In this document: in pieces, positions 43,351-52,683 of the stretch | How the letters are laid out: each line of letters starts with the position of its first letter | How positions within the stretch are numbered: the first letter of the stretch is position 1 | NCBI RefSeq assembly: GCF_002261225.1 | Contig: NZ_NEVM01000001.1 | Coordinates: forward strand, 372,001-436,000 | DNA: 64,000 bases | Direction of reading: 5' to 3' | DNA from: Bordetella genomosp. 10 | Lineage (GTDB): Bacteria > Pseudomonadota > Gammaproteobacteria > Burkholderiales > Burkholderiaceae_B | Made by a program: the position numbers and the translations under genes | Notes under the pieces: model-generated | Told to the model about the DNA's origin: nothing | Databases searched by the model: none | The model's input: the letters and a program-made list of their open reading frames with translations, nothing else

Positions 43351-43482
43351 TAGGATTGGCTAAATCAGACCAGGTCGATATGAGGCGAAAAGTACCCTCA
43401 CTCGGCCTATCCGCCATTCTGGTGCCACGGACTGAAGCCAGCACCTCACGCCTATAGCAGGGGTCACTGTAGCCTTATTGTT

Positions 43483-43498
43483 TACCTACTACTAGGTA
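43483..43498. promoter_or_regulatory. TetR operator candidate 3
   Basis: TACCTA-CTAC-TAGGTA, perfect 6-bp arms, 43 bases before the start codon of the membrane-protein gene at 43541. Confidence 0.6.
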
Positions 43499-43540
43499 GA
43501 TAGTGGCTTTCTGATTCCCTCAATCCCTCGGAGAACCAAC

Positions 43541-44122
43541 ATGCAAAGCGCCAACACAACCCCTGATCGATCGCCAAACCAGTGGCTCCAGACCTACTAC
43601 TTCCTGCGAACGGGAGTGTCGATTGCCTGGATCGCCCTCGCGGCCATCGTGGGCAAGCACAATCCCGCCATCGGCGCGGTCCTGCTTGTCGCCTATCCCG
43701 CCTGGGACGCGTTCGCCAATTATCTCGACGCACGCAGAAGCGGAGGCCTCGGCGCCAATCCATCGCAAAAGTTCAACCTCGTCGTCAGCGTCATCGTCGC
43801 GCTTGCCGTCTGCGGGGCGCTTATCGTCGGCATGCCCACGGTGATCACGGTGTTCGGCGCTTGGGCGATCTTTTCCGGTTTGCTGCAGTTGGCCACCGGC
43901 GTGCGGCGCTGGAAAACCTCCAGCGGCCAGTGGCCGATGATACTTAGCGGCGCCCAGTCCGCGCTCGCCGGCGTATTCATGTTCCATCAGGCCCGCAGCG
44001 GCATGCCCTTGGATGTGACCACGGTTGCGCCCTACGCCGCCTTCGGCGCGTTCTACTTCCTCATTTCGGCGATCTGGCTGACCGTCAAGAACCTCCGTCA
44101 AGGGTCCGCGCTTGCCGGTTGA
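43541..44122 (+). CDS. Small polytopic membrane protein (DUF308-like)
   Basis: A 193-residue protein with about six hydrophobic segments in hairpin pairs (LRTGVSIAWIALAAIVG, PAIGAVLLVAYPAWDAFANYL, FNLVVSVIVALAVCGALIVG, VITVFGAWAIFSGLLQLATG, and others). The GAWAIFSGLLQL segment is reminiscent of HdeD/DUF308 proteins. Three TetR-type palindromes precede it, so it is probably induced with the adjacent regulator. No transport function can be assigned. Confidence 0.75.
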   Translation: MQSANTTPDRSPNQWLQTYYFLRTGVSIAWIALAAIVGKHNPAIGAVLLVAYPAWDAFANYLDARRSGGLGANPSQKFNLVVSVIVALAVCGALIVGMPTVITVFGAWAIFSGLLQLATGVRRWKTSSGQWPMILSGAQSALAGVFMFHQARSGMPLDVTTVAPYAAFGAFYFLISAIWLTVKNLRQGSALAG

Positions 44123-44351
44123 AGTACGTCCGGCCAAGTACAAAAGTACCAGCCAGCGTAGTGCGGTGTAATCTATGCCATCGATGATGGCAGTCCCTAG
44201 ACTTTGCATCACGTCCCGACTATTGAGCAGCCGGCTTCGCAGCGGGGGAAAAACTACCGGCGGCATGAAGACCGGGGGCGTGCGAACCGGTTGGGCGATC
44301 ACGCGAACCGGCCCGGGCATATAAGCGAATTCCGGGCGCTGGAGAATCTCA

Positions 44352-45863
44352 ATGGATGCAAAGCCCGCACGACCGCAGGTTGATCGCCGACAGTTGCAAC
44401 AGATCGTGGCGGGCCTGAGCGAAGGCATCGTCCTGATCGATCCGGACGCTTCCATCGTTTGGGCGAACGAAACGGCCTTGGCGATTCATGGCGTCGAACA
44501 GTTGCAAGGGTTGGGCGGCACCGTCGCCGAATATTGCGAGCGATTCATCCTCCGATACCGCAACAACCATCTGCTTCTTCCGAAACAATATCCCGCCGAA
44601 CGGGTGCTGGCCGGAGAAATATTCCGGGATGTGATCGTGGAGGTGGAGAAAACCGCCGACGCGGATTTCCGGCGCGTGCATCAGGTTCGCAGTCTCGTTT
44701 TGACAGACACTACCGATGCGCCACAGTCCCTGGTGCTGGTTATCCAGGACGTCACCGAGCGCTTCAGTGCGGAAGAACGTTTCGAGAAAACCTTCAATGC
44801 CAACCCCGCGCCGGCGCTCATCTGCCGGTTATCCGATCTGCGTTACGTGAAAGTGAACCAGGGCTTTCTGGAAATGACCGGATATTCGCGCGAAGACGTG
44901 ATCGGCCGTTCCGTCTACGAGATAGATGTGCTGGCTGGCGTCGACCGGCGCGAGCAGGTGATCGCCAACCTTGGCGAGGGACGCACTATCGCCCAGACCG
45001 AAGGTACGCTCGGTCTCCCCGACGGCGGGACCAAACTGGTAATCGTTGCGGGGCAACCGATCGAGGTGGGTGAAGAGAACTGCATGCTGTTCACTTTCAT
45101 GGACCTGGAGCCACGGAGGCGGGCAGAGGATGCCCTTCGCCAGACCGAGGAGCAATTCTCCAAGGCATTCCGGCTGGCGCCGGTTCCCATGACGGTGAGT
45201 TCGCTGGAAGGTTTTCTATTACTCGACGTGAACGATGCCTTCGTGGCGACCACGGGCTATACGGCGGAAGAAGTGGTCGCGCGCAACGACGGCGAACTCG
45301 ATCTCTGGGTCGATCCGAAGGCCCATGGCAAGTTCCTGGCCTTGCTTGAATCAAATAACACGGTGCGCAACTACGAAATCCAGTTGCGTACGAAGGAGGG
45401 GGCCGTACTCGACTGCCTGGTGTCGGCGGAGGCGGTAACCATACACGGACGGCGATGCGTGCTGGGCGTAATCCAGGACATCACTGAACGCAAGCGCTCG
45501 GAGGGCGAACTCGTGGCCGCCATTGAAGCCGTCATGCAGGATGCCTCGTGGTTCAGCCGTACCGTGATCGAAAAGCTCGCACAGATCCGGCAGCCACAGG
45601 GGACGAGCCAGAGCGCAGTCGCGCTGGCCGATCTCAGCTCGCGGGAGCTTGAAGTGCTGGGATTGATGTGCGAAGGACATGACGACGCACAGATCGCGAA
45701 GACCCTCAACCTCGCCCGAAATACGATCCGCAATCATGTCGCAACCATCTATAGCAAGATAGACGTCCATCGGCGCAGCGCAGCCATCGTCTGGGCACGG
45801 GAACGTGGCGTCACCGCGTATCAAAAACCACGGCGAAAGAACGGCCGCGGGGGAGTGGGGTAA
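44352..45863 (+). CDS. Triple-PAS sensor with LuxR-type DNA-binding domain
   Basis: A 503-residue one-component regulator. PAS domains at about 14-130, 137-255 (NPAPALICRLSDLRYVKVNQ, GYSREDVIG) and 258-382 (RLAPVPMTVSSLEGFLLLDV, TGYTAEEVVARN; ends in the PAC motif DITERKRSEGEL). The LuxR helix-turn-helix is at about 428-490 (LSSRELEVLGLMCEGHDDAQ, LNLARNTIRNHVATIYSKI). There is no kinase or receiver domain, so ligand or redox sensing by PAS acts directly on DNA binding. It faces the HisKA_2 kinase gene tail to tail (26 bases apart). Confidence 0.88.
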   Translation: MDAKPARPQVDRRQLQQIVAGLSEGIVLIDPDASIVWANETALAIHGVEQLQGLGGTVAEYCERFILRYRNNHLLLPKQYPAERVLAGEIFRDVIVEVEKTADADFRRVHQVRSLVLTDTTDAPQSLVLVIQDVTERFSAEERFEKTFNANPAPALICRLSDLRYVKVNQGFLEMTGYSREDVIGRSVYEIDVLAGVDRREQVIANLGEGRTIAQTEGTLGLPDGGTKLVIVAGQPIEVGEENCMLFTFMDLEPRRRAEDALRQTEEQFSKAFRLAPVPMTVSSLEGFLLLDVNDAFVATTGYTAEEVVARNDGELDLWVDPKAHGKFLALLESNNTVRNYEIQLRTKEGAVLDCLVSAEAVTIHGRRCVLGVIQDITERKRSEGELVAAIEAVMQDASWFSRTVIEKLAQIRQPQGTSQSAVALADLSSRELEVLGLMCEGHDDAQIAKTLNLARNTIRNHVATIYSKIDVHRRSAAIVWARERGVTAYQKPRRKNGRGGVG

Positions 45864-45888
45864 ATCGATATCGGGGCTTTCCGGGGGC

Positions 45889-46605
45889 TCAGGCGTCCGG
45901 ATCCGACAGGGACAGCTCCAGTTGCCGCGACTGCCGTAGATCAACCGACGCGATAACCTTGCCGTGCGTCACGGAGCGGTCGATGGATAACGATCCCGCC
46001 ATGCCCATGCACAGTTGCCGCAAGAGGCGTAGTCCCAGTCCCCCGTTCAACGTGAAATCGAATCCCGGTGGAAAACCGCTTCCCTCGTCCTCGACCGATA
46101 TTTCCAGGCTGGCGTCGACCCGTTGCAAGTTGACCGAGATATTCCCGGCGCCGTATTTGACCGAATTCGTCACAAGCTCGGCTACGATCGATCCGAGCGG
46201 CGCCAGCTCGTCTTCCGGCACATGCACCGGATCGGCCCGGATCAACCGGATGTCTCGCCCGTCTACCGGATCGAGCAGCACCACCTGAAGATCGCGGACC
46301 AGACTCGTGATGTAGGGAGTGAGTTCTGTACGTAGACGTCCCGCCTGTCCTTCCAGCAGTCCTTGAACACGCGCGAAACTTTGGATCCTGTCAGCGGCCG
46401 TCGAGAGGGCCCGGCTGGCTTCCTTGTTGGCGGACCTTAGCGCCTGAAGTTGTAGTGTGCAACAAATGAGGTTCAGGCAGTTGCGAATCCGGTGATGTAT
46501 CTCGTGCAGTTGCAGCTTTTGCCAGGTGTCCTCACCGTCGCGCATCGATGGCATTTGCTCGGTGTGGATGTGGGGCATCATGGCCGTCGGCACTATATCT
46601 GGCAT
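45889..46605 (-). CDS. HisKA_2/HWE-type sensor histidine kinase, cytoplasmic
   Basis: A 238-residue kinase core without membrane spans. H-box LHEIHHRIRNCLNLI (phospho-acceptor about H38); ATPase domain with VTNSVKYGAGNIS (N box), EDEGSGFPPG (G1) and NGGLGLRLLRQL (G2). It has no recognisable sensor domain, so input may come from a partner. The start at 46605 is uncertain: no strong ribosome site is seen, and 46581 is an alternative. No response regulator lies next to it; the LuxR-type protein at 44352 lacks a receiver domain. Confidence 0.82.
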   Translation of the reverse strand: MPDIVPTAMMPHIHTEQMPSMRDGEDTWQKLQLHEIHHRIRNCLNLICCTLQLQALRSANKEASRALSTAADRIQSFARVQGLLEGQAGRLRTELTPYITSLVRDLQVVLLDPVDGRDIRLIRADPVHVPEDELAPLGSIVAELVTNSVKYGAGNISVNLQRVDASLEISVEDEGSGFPPGFDFTLNGGLGLRLLRQLCMGMAGSLSIDRSVTHGKVIASVDLRQSRQLELSLSDPDA

Positions 46606-46769
46606 GGCGATTTCTGATGTGAATGACACGGCTACGGAAAGCCGTCCGTAGTCCAAGCCCGGGCCCGATGCCGGTACAGACAGCGGACGGATAGAATTTA
46701 TCGCCCGCTGCAAGGACCTCGGAAGATGGCGATTCACCAGCGCAGGTAGTGCATTTGCACCAGTGATCG

Positions 46770-48110
46770 TCAGACCTCGATCACGGTAGGCGGAGGCGCC
46801 AGCGCGGAGCCGATACCCAGCAGCGCATAAACACGCTCCGTCAGGCGCTGACGTTTGCTGGGACGCCCCGCCCGCCATTTGATATCCGATAGCAGTATCG
46901 GCAGTTCAATGCCTATCGCCCATATCAGCGGTGGGGCGAACGTGGAAACGATCAACGCCAACTCGTCTATTTTGCCCCCGATTCCGGTCGAAATGCCATT
47001 TATCAGGATCCACGCAAGAAGCCATGTCGCCATGAAAAACACGCGAAATCGTTGGCGGGCACGACGGGTAACTTGCGTCATTCGAAACGGGCCCACCAGC
47101 GGCCTGGTGCATGGATTCGCCAGCGGCGCCATGACCCGGTGAGAGGCATAGACGCGGCCGTCTTCGAGATTGCGCATCGCCCATACCAGGCGAGGCGATC
47201 CGGGCTGGCGTTGCTCATACGCGGCCACCACCACTTCGACCCGATCGCCTTCGGCCAGAAAGACGTTCCCGCCTCCCCAGGTCCGGGATGCGAACAAGGT
47301 ATGCTTCTCGCCCTCCAGCGAGAACTCGAAGCACTTCAGGTCGATGCGATTCTTCGCCGTGCCGACGTGCGTTCGCTGCATCGTCACGCCGCACGCACGG
47401 CCACGCACGCAATACAAATGGGGCTCCGCCGACGTGTCCTCCTGGCGTCGCCGATCGACAACAAGCGCGTCATGGCGATCGACTGGGTTCCCGAAGAAAC
47501 CATTCGGAAATTTCCTTCCCACCGGCTCATCGAGATGCCGTTGCAGTGCGCGCTCCGCCATCCTTTTGGAACGGCTGAGCCAGGATGCGCCAATCAACCC
47601 CAGTCCCATGACTGCGGGGAGCAGGAACACCATCAATGGAATCGCGACCACCACGAGGAGAATCGTGTAGCGGAAGCCGTCCATGATGTTGGCGATGCTC
47701 CATGTGAACGTAAGCAGGCAAAGCAGCAGCCATGGCATCGCGCGCGCAAGCATCTTCAATCCCTTCTTGCGCAGGTCATGCCGGGAAAGAGGAATCAGAT
47801 TGCCTCTGGCGGAGAGCAGCCACTCCAGTTCCGCCGCGCCGTCGCCCGACACATAAGCGCCCGCAATGGCGTCGCAACCGGCGCCGGCTACCGTCTCGAG
47901 CGTGCGTATGCTCTGTTCGATATTCGATTGATCGACCAGCATGCCGCCGTCCACTTCGCGGCCATGCATATAGCCATCCAGGTTCACTTCGAGCCAGGCA
48001 TCGCCCACCTTGACGGCGCCCACGCCATCCTGGCGCGGAACGCCCACCCGAAACGCGGACACCGTCCCGCCGAACTCCTTGAACACACGCATGCGTTTAT
48101 CCGTAAGCAT
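46770..48110 (-). CDS. Hypothetical membrane protein with two paired-TM regions
   Basis: A 446-residue protein I do not recognise. After a soluble N-terminal part (1-120), two membrane segments at about 124-178 (MPWLLLCLLTFTWSI..., YTILLVVVAIPLMVFLLPAV), then a soluble beta-rich domain (about 200-340) that reads like a cytoplasmic or periplasmic OB/SH3-like barrel (KTIDL-type strands, NVFLAEGDRVEVVVAAYEQ), then two more segments at about 358-410. A role in envelope function is possible but unsupported. Confidence 0.65.
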   Translation of the reverse strand: MLTDKRMRVFKEFGGTVSAFRVGVPRQDGVGAVKVGDAWLEVNLDGYMHGREVDGGMLVDQSNIEQSIRTLETVAGAGCDAIAGAYVSGDGAAELEWLLSARGNLIPLSRHDLRKKGLKMLARAMPWLLLCLLTFTWSIANIMDGFRYTILLVVVAIPLMVFLLPAVMGLGLIGASWLSRSKRMAERALQRHLDEPVGRKFPNGFFGNPVDRHDALVVDRRRQEDTSAEPHLYCVRGRACGVTMQRTHVGTAKNRIDLKCFEFSLEGEKHTLFASRTWGGGNVFLAEGDRVEVVVAAYEQRQPGSPRLVWAMRNLEDGRVYASHRVMAPLANPCTRPLVGPFRMTQVTRRARQRFRVFFMATWLLAWILINGISTGIGGKIDELALIVSTFAPPLIWAIGIELPILLSDIKWRAGRPSKRQRLTERVYALLGIGSALAPPPTVIEV

Positions 48111-48311
48111 TGCACTTGCGATAGACGAGGCGCGCCGAGGTGAACGTGAACGCGCGCATCAGGCGGGAAAAGGTTCGCCGCTAAACGCGATCCTTCGCCT
48201 GGCGAGTCATTCGGATGAATGCTGCGCGGACATTATACTGATGAGCTATCGTGCTTTCGAATGGCCGTCCCGAAACGGGACGGCTCATACTCAGCCAACC
48301 GAGACAGCCGA

Positions 48312-49562
48312 TCATTCCTTCCTGTAGGACAGGTATTCCATATGGATGCCGATATGGTCCGCGATGTACTTCGCATCGTGCCAGACGCCCCAGATGAATG
48401 AGGAGGAACGATTGGTCTGGTTGGGCAGGCCCAGGAAGTAAAGGCCTTTTGCGGTGGAGATGCCGCGCTTGTGCACGGGGTATCCCTTCCCGTCGAAGGT
48501 ATCCACCTCGATCCAACTGTAGTCCACCTTGAATCCCGTGGCCCAGACGATACTCCTGATGCCGGCCTTGGCCAGGTCCAGGCTGAGGATCGGATGCTTC
48601 AGGCATTCCGGGTCCTCCAGCATTTCCCAGGCTTCGGGTTCGGGCGGCAGGTCCATGCCATTCTGCGCGATATAGGCGTCGGCCTCGCGCAGGACTTCGA
48701 AGTAATCCTTGTCGCCCTGCTCGATGTTCCGGGCCAGGCCTTCCTCGAAGGTCATCACGCCCTGGTCATACCCCTTGGCGATGCCGACCAGGTTGATGCC
48801 GGCATGCGCGAGCCGGCGGAAATCGATGGTCTTCCCGCCCTTGTAACCGCTGACGGCGAAGGCGACGTGCTCGCGCTTGGGCTTCTTCTTGACCTCATCC
48901 CACATGCCCAGCGCGCCCAGCCACCAGCAATAGTCCCGTTGCCGGTACGAGCGAGGCGGCCGATAGTGTTCGCCGACGGACAGGTACACGGTCCTGCCCG
49001 CTTCGCGCAATTCCTCGGCGATCTGCGAACCGGAGGCGCCCGCGCCCACCACCAGCACCGCGCCGTCGGCCAGTTGGCCCGGATTCTTGTAGGCCGACGA
49101 GTGCAGTTGCTGGATGCCGCTGTCCGCGGGAACGATGTCGGGATAGCTCGGAACCTGGAAGGCCCCGGTCGCGGCGACGACGTGCTGCGCCTCGATCACG
49201 CCTGCCGAGGTCGTGACGGTGAAGCCGGGCCGCCTGTCGTTGCGCTTGACGTTCAGGACCTCGACGCCCGTGCGCACCGGCGACCCGATCATCTTCGCGT
49301 AGTCTTCGAAGTACCTGGCCATGCGCTCCTTGGGCGGAAACACGTCCGGGCCGACGTCGTCGAATTTCAGGTTGGGGAAGCGGTCGTGCCAGGCCGGGCC
49401 ATTGGCGACCAGGGAATCCCAGCGTTCGGACCGCCAGCGCTCGGCGATACGCTTGCGTTCCAGCACGATGTGAGGAATGCCCATGGCGCCCAGGTGCTCA
49501 CTCATCGCGATGCCGGCCTGGCCGGCGCCGATCACAAGCGTATTGGTTGTTTCGATAGACAT
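48312..49562 (-). CDS. Flavin-containing monooxygenase-like oxidoreductase
   Basis: A 416-residue protein with FAD motif LVIGAGQAGIAMSEHLG (G12-G17), ERWRSERWDSLVANGPAWHD typical of the CzcO/FMO-type group, NADPH motif VLVVGAGASGSQIAEEL and IVWATGFKVDYSW (ATG motif). It would oxygenate a small nucleophile (N or S) or act as a Baeyer-Villiger-like enzyme. It stands alone on the minus strand, divergent from the ABC operon at 49913. The substrate is unknown. Confidence 0.88.
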   Translation of the reverse strand: MSIETTNTLVIGAGQAGIAMSEHLGAMGIPHIVLERKRIAERWRSERWDSLVANGPAWHDRFPNLKFDDVGPDVFPPKERMARYFEDYAKMIGSPVRTGVEVLNVKRNDRRPGFTVTTSAGVIEAQHVVAATGAFQVPSYPDIVPADSGIQQLHSSAYKNPGQLADGAVLVVGAGASGSQIAEELREAGRTVYLSVGEHYRPPRSYRQRDYCWWLGALGMWDEVKKKPKREHVAFAVSGYKGGKTIDFRRLAHAGINLVGIAKGYDQGVMTFEEGLARNIEQGDKDYFEVLREADAYIAQNGMDLPPEPEAWEMLEDPECLKHPILSLDLAKAGIRSIVWATGFKVDYSWIEVDTFDGKGYPVHKRGISTAKGLYFLGLPNQTNRSSSFIWGVWHDAKYIADHIGIHMEYLSYRKE

Positions 49563-49912
49563 ATGGGATTCCTGGACGGTATGGAGACCGGGCCGGTCTC
49601 GTGCGCGATGCGGGGCGGCGCCCCGGGAAATCGCCCGCGGCGCAAGGATGCTTGTTCACGGACGCAGCGCAGTGTGATCCAGATAAGCCGCTTTGATAAC
49701 TTCGTTTTTCGGACGCTGGGCTTAGGAAAAAGCAAATGGCATCGCCACGGCGCGGGCTTTCGTTTTTTCCGATGGACTGCATCAATATCCCCAAAGCGCC
49801 AGCGCCGGCGGCCTGCCGTATTCTGCAAGGCACCGAATAACCATAGGGCCTGGATCATCCCGCCGGCATCCGCGCGCGGATGCCGCGCCCATGCACCGAT
49901 TCCCCGGCCGCC
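49563..49912. other. Intergenic region between divergent FMO and ABC operons
   Basis: About 350 bases; divergent promoters are expected here. An AT-richer part (about 49690-49750) is the most promoter-like, but no box could be chosen with confidence. Confidence 0.35.
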
Positions 49913-51034
49913 ATGCAGACCAGTCCCTTGTCCCCGGAATCTTCCAGCGCGGTCAGCCTGGAGGGCGTCGTAAAGAAATACCGAGAGCAGACCGTGCTGC
50001 AGGAACTGTCGCTCAGGATCCGGGGTGGGGAATTCCTTACGCTGCTGGGTCCGTCGGGCTGCGGCAAGACCACCTTGCTCAATCTCATCGCCGGATTCGC
50101 GGAAGCCGACAACGGCGAGATCTTCATCGACAACCAGCCGGTCACCGATCTTCCCCCCTACCGGCGGCAGATCGGCATCGTCTTCCAGAACTACGCGCTG
50201 TTTCCCCACATGACCGTGGAGCGCAATATCGGCTACGGCCTGCGCATGCGCCGCCTGCCCCCGGCGGAGATCAGCCGCCGCGTCCAGGAAGCCATGGCCC
50301 TGGTGAAGCTCGACGGCCTGGGCCACCGCAAGCCCAAGGAACTGTCCGGCGGCCAGCAGCAGCGCGTCGCGCTGGCCCGCGCGCTGGTCATCCGCCCCAA
50401 GGTCCTGCTGCTGGATGAACCGTTCTCCGCGCTGGACAAGGGCCTGCGCGGCGCCATGCAGGTGGAGATCCGCGATATCCAGCGCCAACTGGGCGTGACC
50501 ACCGTCTTCGTTACCCACGACCAGGGGGAGGCGCTGAGCATGTCGGACCGTATCGCGGTGATGTCCAGCGGCGTCATCCGGCAGATCGCCACGCCGGACG
50601 AGCTTTACCGCAATCCGCGGGATCCCTTCGTCGCCTCGTTCCTGGGCGACGTCAACATCCTGCCGGCGCACTATCACGGCTCGGATCCGGACGGCATACA
50701 TCTGCGCCTGGGTGCCGGCCTGATGCACGTTCCCCACGACCGCCTGGTGGGCGGCACGCACGAAGGCCTGCGCATGGACGTGTACGTACGCCCGGAGCAG
50801 ATCAGGCTGGAGCCTCTGCACGGCGGCTCCGTGCTCAGCGGCACGGTGGTCAACCACGTGTTCCAGGGCGACCACGTCGATTCCTACATCGACGTCGACA
50901 TTCCCGTGGCGGGACGCCAGCGCGTCATGGTGCGCAGCGCCGGGCTCGATGCCCTGCAACGCTGGCCCGTCGGCACCGTCACCGGGCTGGCGCTGCCCGA
51001 TCGTGGCGTCAGCGTATTCAACGCCGCTTCCTGA
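49913..51034 (+). CDS. ABC transporter ATPase, spermidine/putrescine (PotA-like) class
   Basis: A 373-residue ATPase: Walker A LGPSGCGKTTLLNL, Q-loop FQNYALFPHMTV, signature LSGGQQQRVALARAL, Walker B VLLLDEPFSALD and H-loop FVTHDQGEAL, plus a C-terminal TOBE domain (about 290-370). It energises import of a polyamine-like or amino-acid-like solute together with the permeases at 54249-55926 and the receptor at 55974, which are on the other strand. The ATG at 49913 (MQTSPLS) is chosen over 49880. Confidence 0.93.
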   Translation: MQTSPLSPESSSAVSLEGVVKKYREQTVLQELSLRIRGGEFLTLLGPSGCGKTTLLNLIAGFAEADNGEIFIDNQPVTDLPPYRRQIGIVFQNYALFPHMTVERNIGYGLRMRRLPPAEISRRVQEAMALVKLDGLGHRKPKELSGGQQQRVALARALVIRPKVLLLDEPFSALDKGLRGAMQVEIRDIQRQLGVTTVFVTHDQGEALSMSDRIAVMSSGVIRQIATPDELYRNPRDPFVASFLGDVNILPAHYHGSDPDGIHLRLGAGLMHVPHDRLVGGTHEGLRMDVYVRPEQIRLEPLHGGSVLSGTVVNHVFQGDHVDSYIDVDIPVAGRQRVMVRSAGLDALQRWPVGTVTGLALPDRGVSVFNAAS

Positions 51035-51043
51035 AAGACGTCC

Positions 51044-52042
51044 ATGACACCTCCCTCGACCATGCAAGCCGTCATCGCCGTCCAGCCGGGGGATGCGGAC
51101 GTCCTGGCCCTCGCCGAGCGGCCCGTCCCGGCGCCGGGGCCCGGCGAAGTCCTGTTGCGGGTGCGCGCCGCCGGCGTCAATCGCCCGGACATCATGCAGC
51201 GGCAGGGCATCGCCAAGCCCGCCGCCGGGATGACCGACGTGCTGGGGCTGGAGGCCTGCGGCGACGTCGTCGCCTGCGGACCCGGCGTACCGGAAGCGCT
51301 ATTGGGCAAGCGGCTGATGAGCCTGCTGCCTGGGGGCGGCTACGCGCCGTGGTGCCTGGCGCGCGCCGACCATTCCTTTGCCGTGCCCGACACGCTGGAG
51401 GACGCCGCGGCCGGCGCCTTGCCGGAAGGCTTGTTCACGGTCTGGCACAACCTCTTCGAGCTGGGTGGCTTGCGCATGGGGGAAACCGTACTGATCCACG
51501 GCGGCGCGGGCGGCATCGGCACGCTGGCCATCCAGATGGCGCGCGCGGCCGGCGCCCGGGTCATCGCCACCGCCGGCCGTCCGGACCGGCTGCCTGCCCT
51601 GCGCGAGATGGGCGCGTCCGAGGCCATCTGCTACCGCGACACCGATTTCGTCGCGGCTTGCCTGGACTACACGCGAGGGCAGGGCGTGGACGTGGTCCTC
51701 GATATGGTCGGCGGCGACTACGTCGGACGCAACCTGCAAACGCTGGCCTTCGGCGGCCGCCACGTCAGCCTGTCCTTCCTGCAAGGGTCGTCGGTGACCA
51801 TCGATCTGCTGACCCTGATGCAGAAGCAGCTCAGCCTGCACTCGTCCACGATGCGGCCGCAGACCGACGCCGAGAAGGCGCGCATGGCCGCCGCCATTGC
51901 GCGGCACGTATTGCCGCTGGTCGCTGACGGCCGCATCCGCCCGCGCGTCCGCGAGACCCTGCCGCTGGCCCAGGCGGCTCGCGCGCACCGATTGCTGGAA
52001 GGCGGTGAAGTCTTCGGCAAGATCGTCCTGCTTCCTCTATAG
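51044..52042 (+). CDS. Zinc-independent quinone oxidoreductase-like medium-chain reductase
   Basis: A 332-residue MDR protein of the quinone oxidoreductase/PIG3 type: VLLRVRAAGVNRPDIMQRQG, GLEACGDVVACG, ETVLIHGGAGGIGTLAIQMA (NADPH site) and DVVLDMVGGDYVGRNLQTL. No zinc-binding cysteines occur. It reduces quinones or enones with NADPH. It is ten bases downstream of the ABC ATPase and in the same operon. The start may be 51062 (MQAVIAV), which matches the family better. Confidence 0.9.
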   Translation: MTPPSTMQAVIAVQPGDADVLALAERPVPAPGPGEVLLRVRAAGVNRPDIMQRQGIAKPAAGMTDVLGLEACGDVVACGPGVPEALLGKRLMSLLPGGGYAPWCLARADHSFAVPDTLEDAAAGALPEGLFTVWHNLFELGGLRMGETVLIHGGAGGIGTLAIQMARAAGARVIATAGRPDRLPALREMGASEAICYRDTDFVAACLDYTRGQGVDVVLDMVGGDYVGRNLQTLAFGGRHVSLSFLQGSSVTIDLLTLMQKQLSLHSSTMRPQTDAEKARMAAAIARHVLPLVADGRIRPRVRETLPLAQAARAHRLLEGGEVFGKIVLLPL

Positions 52043-52053
52043 CGCAAATCCTC

Positions 52054-52671
52054 ATGCTGAAACTTCTCTACGCGCCCACCTCGCCGTTTGTCCGCAAGGT
52101 CATGGTCTGCGCCCATCTGGCGGGTCTCGCCGACCGGATCGAATGGCTGTCCAGCGCCGCGCATCCCATACACCGGGATGCGCGCATCGCGGCGCATAAT
52201 CCGCTCGCCAAGGTGCCTACCCTGATACTGGAGGATGGCCAGGCGCTCTACGACAGCCGGGTGATCTGCGAATACCTCGCCAGCCTCGGCGGCAACGATC
52301 ATCTGTTTCCTTCCGGGGGCGCGCGCCGCTGGCAGGCCTTGACGCGGCAGGCGCTGGGCGATGGCCTGCTCGACGCCGCGCTGCTGGCCCGCTACGAGCT
52401 CACCGCGCGCCCGGCCGAAAAACAATGGACCGGCTGGCGCGAAGCGCAATTGACCAAGGTCGATGCATGCCTGGCCGACATCGAGGCGCAGGCGTCGGCG
52501 CTTGCCACGAACCGCCCATGCATCGGCGGCGTCGCCATCGGCTGCGCGCTCGGCTACCTGGATTTCCGTTTCCCCGACATCGACTGGCGCGCCACCCATC
52601 CCGGCGCCGCGCGCTGGTTCGGCGTTTTCGGCGCATTGCCCGCCATGCAAGCCACGATGCCCCACGAATAA
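52054..52671 (+). CDS. Glutathione S-transferase family protein
   Basis: A 205-residue GST: N-terminal thioredoxin fold KLLYAPTSPFVRKVMVCAHL (catalytic Ser/Thr region), NPLAKVPTLILEDGQALYDSRVICEYLA (cis-Pro and glutathione-binding E/S motif), then an all-helical C-terminal domain ending CIGGVAIGCALGYLDFRFPDI. It conjugates or isomerises electrophilic compounds. It is the third gene of the operon; with the MDR reductase it may detoxify or reduce pathway intermediates. Confidence 0.9.
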   Translation: MLKLLYAPTSPFVRKVMVCAHLAGLADRIEWLSSAAHPIHRDARIAAHNPLAKVPTLILEDGQALYDSRVICEYLASLGGNDHLFPSGGARRWQALTRQALGDGLLDAALLARYELTARPAEKQWTGWREAQLTKVDACLADIEAQASALATNRPCIGGVAIGCALGYLDFRFPDIDWRATHPGAARWFGVFGALPAMQATMPHE

Positions 52672-52683
52672 GGCCGCCCCGCG

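Noticed and set aside
49532..51067. 511-codon minus-strand frame over the ABC ATPase
   Set aside because: The plus strand encodes all ABC ATPase motifs; the reverse frame has shadow composition.
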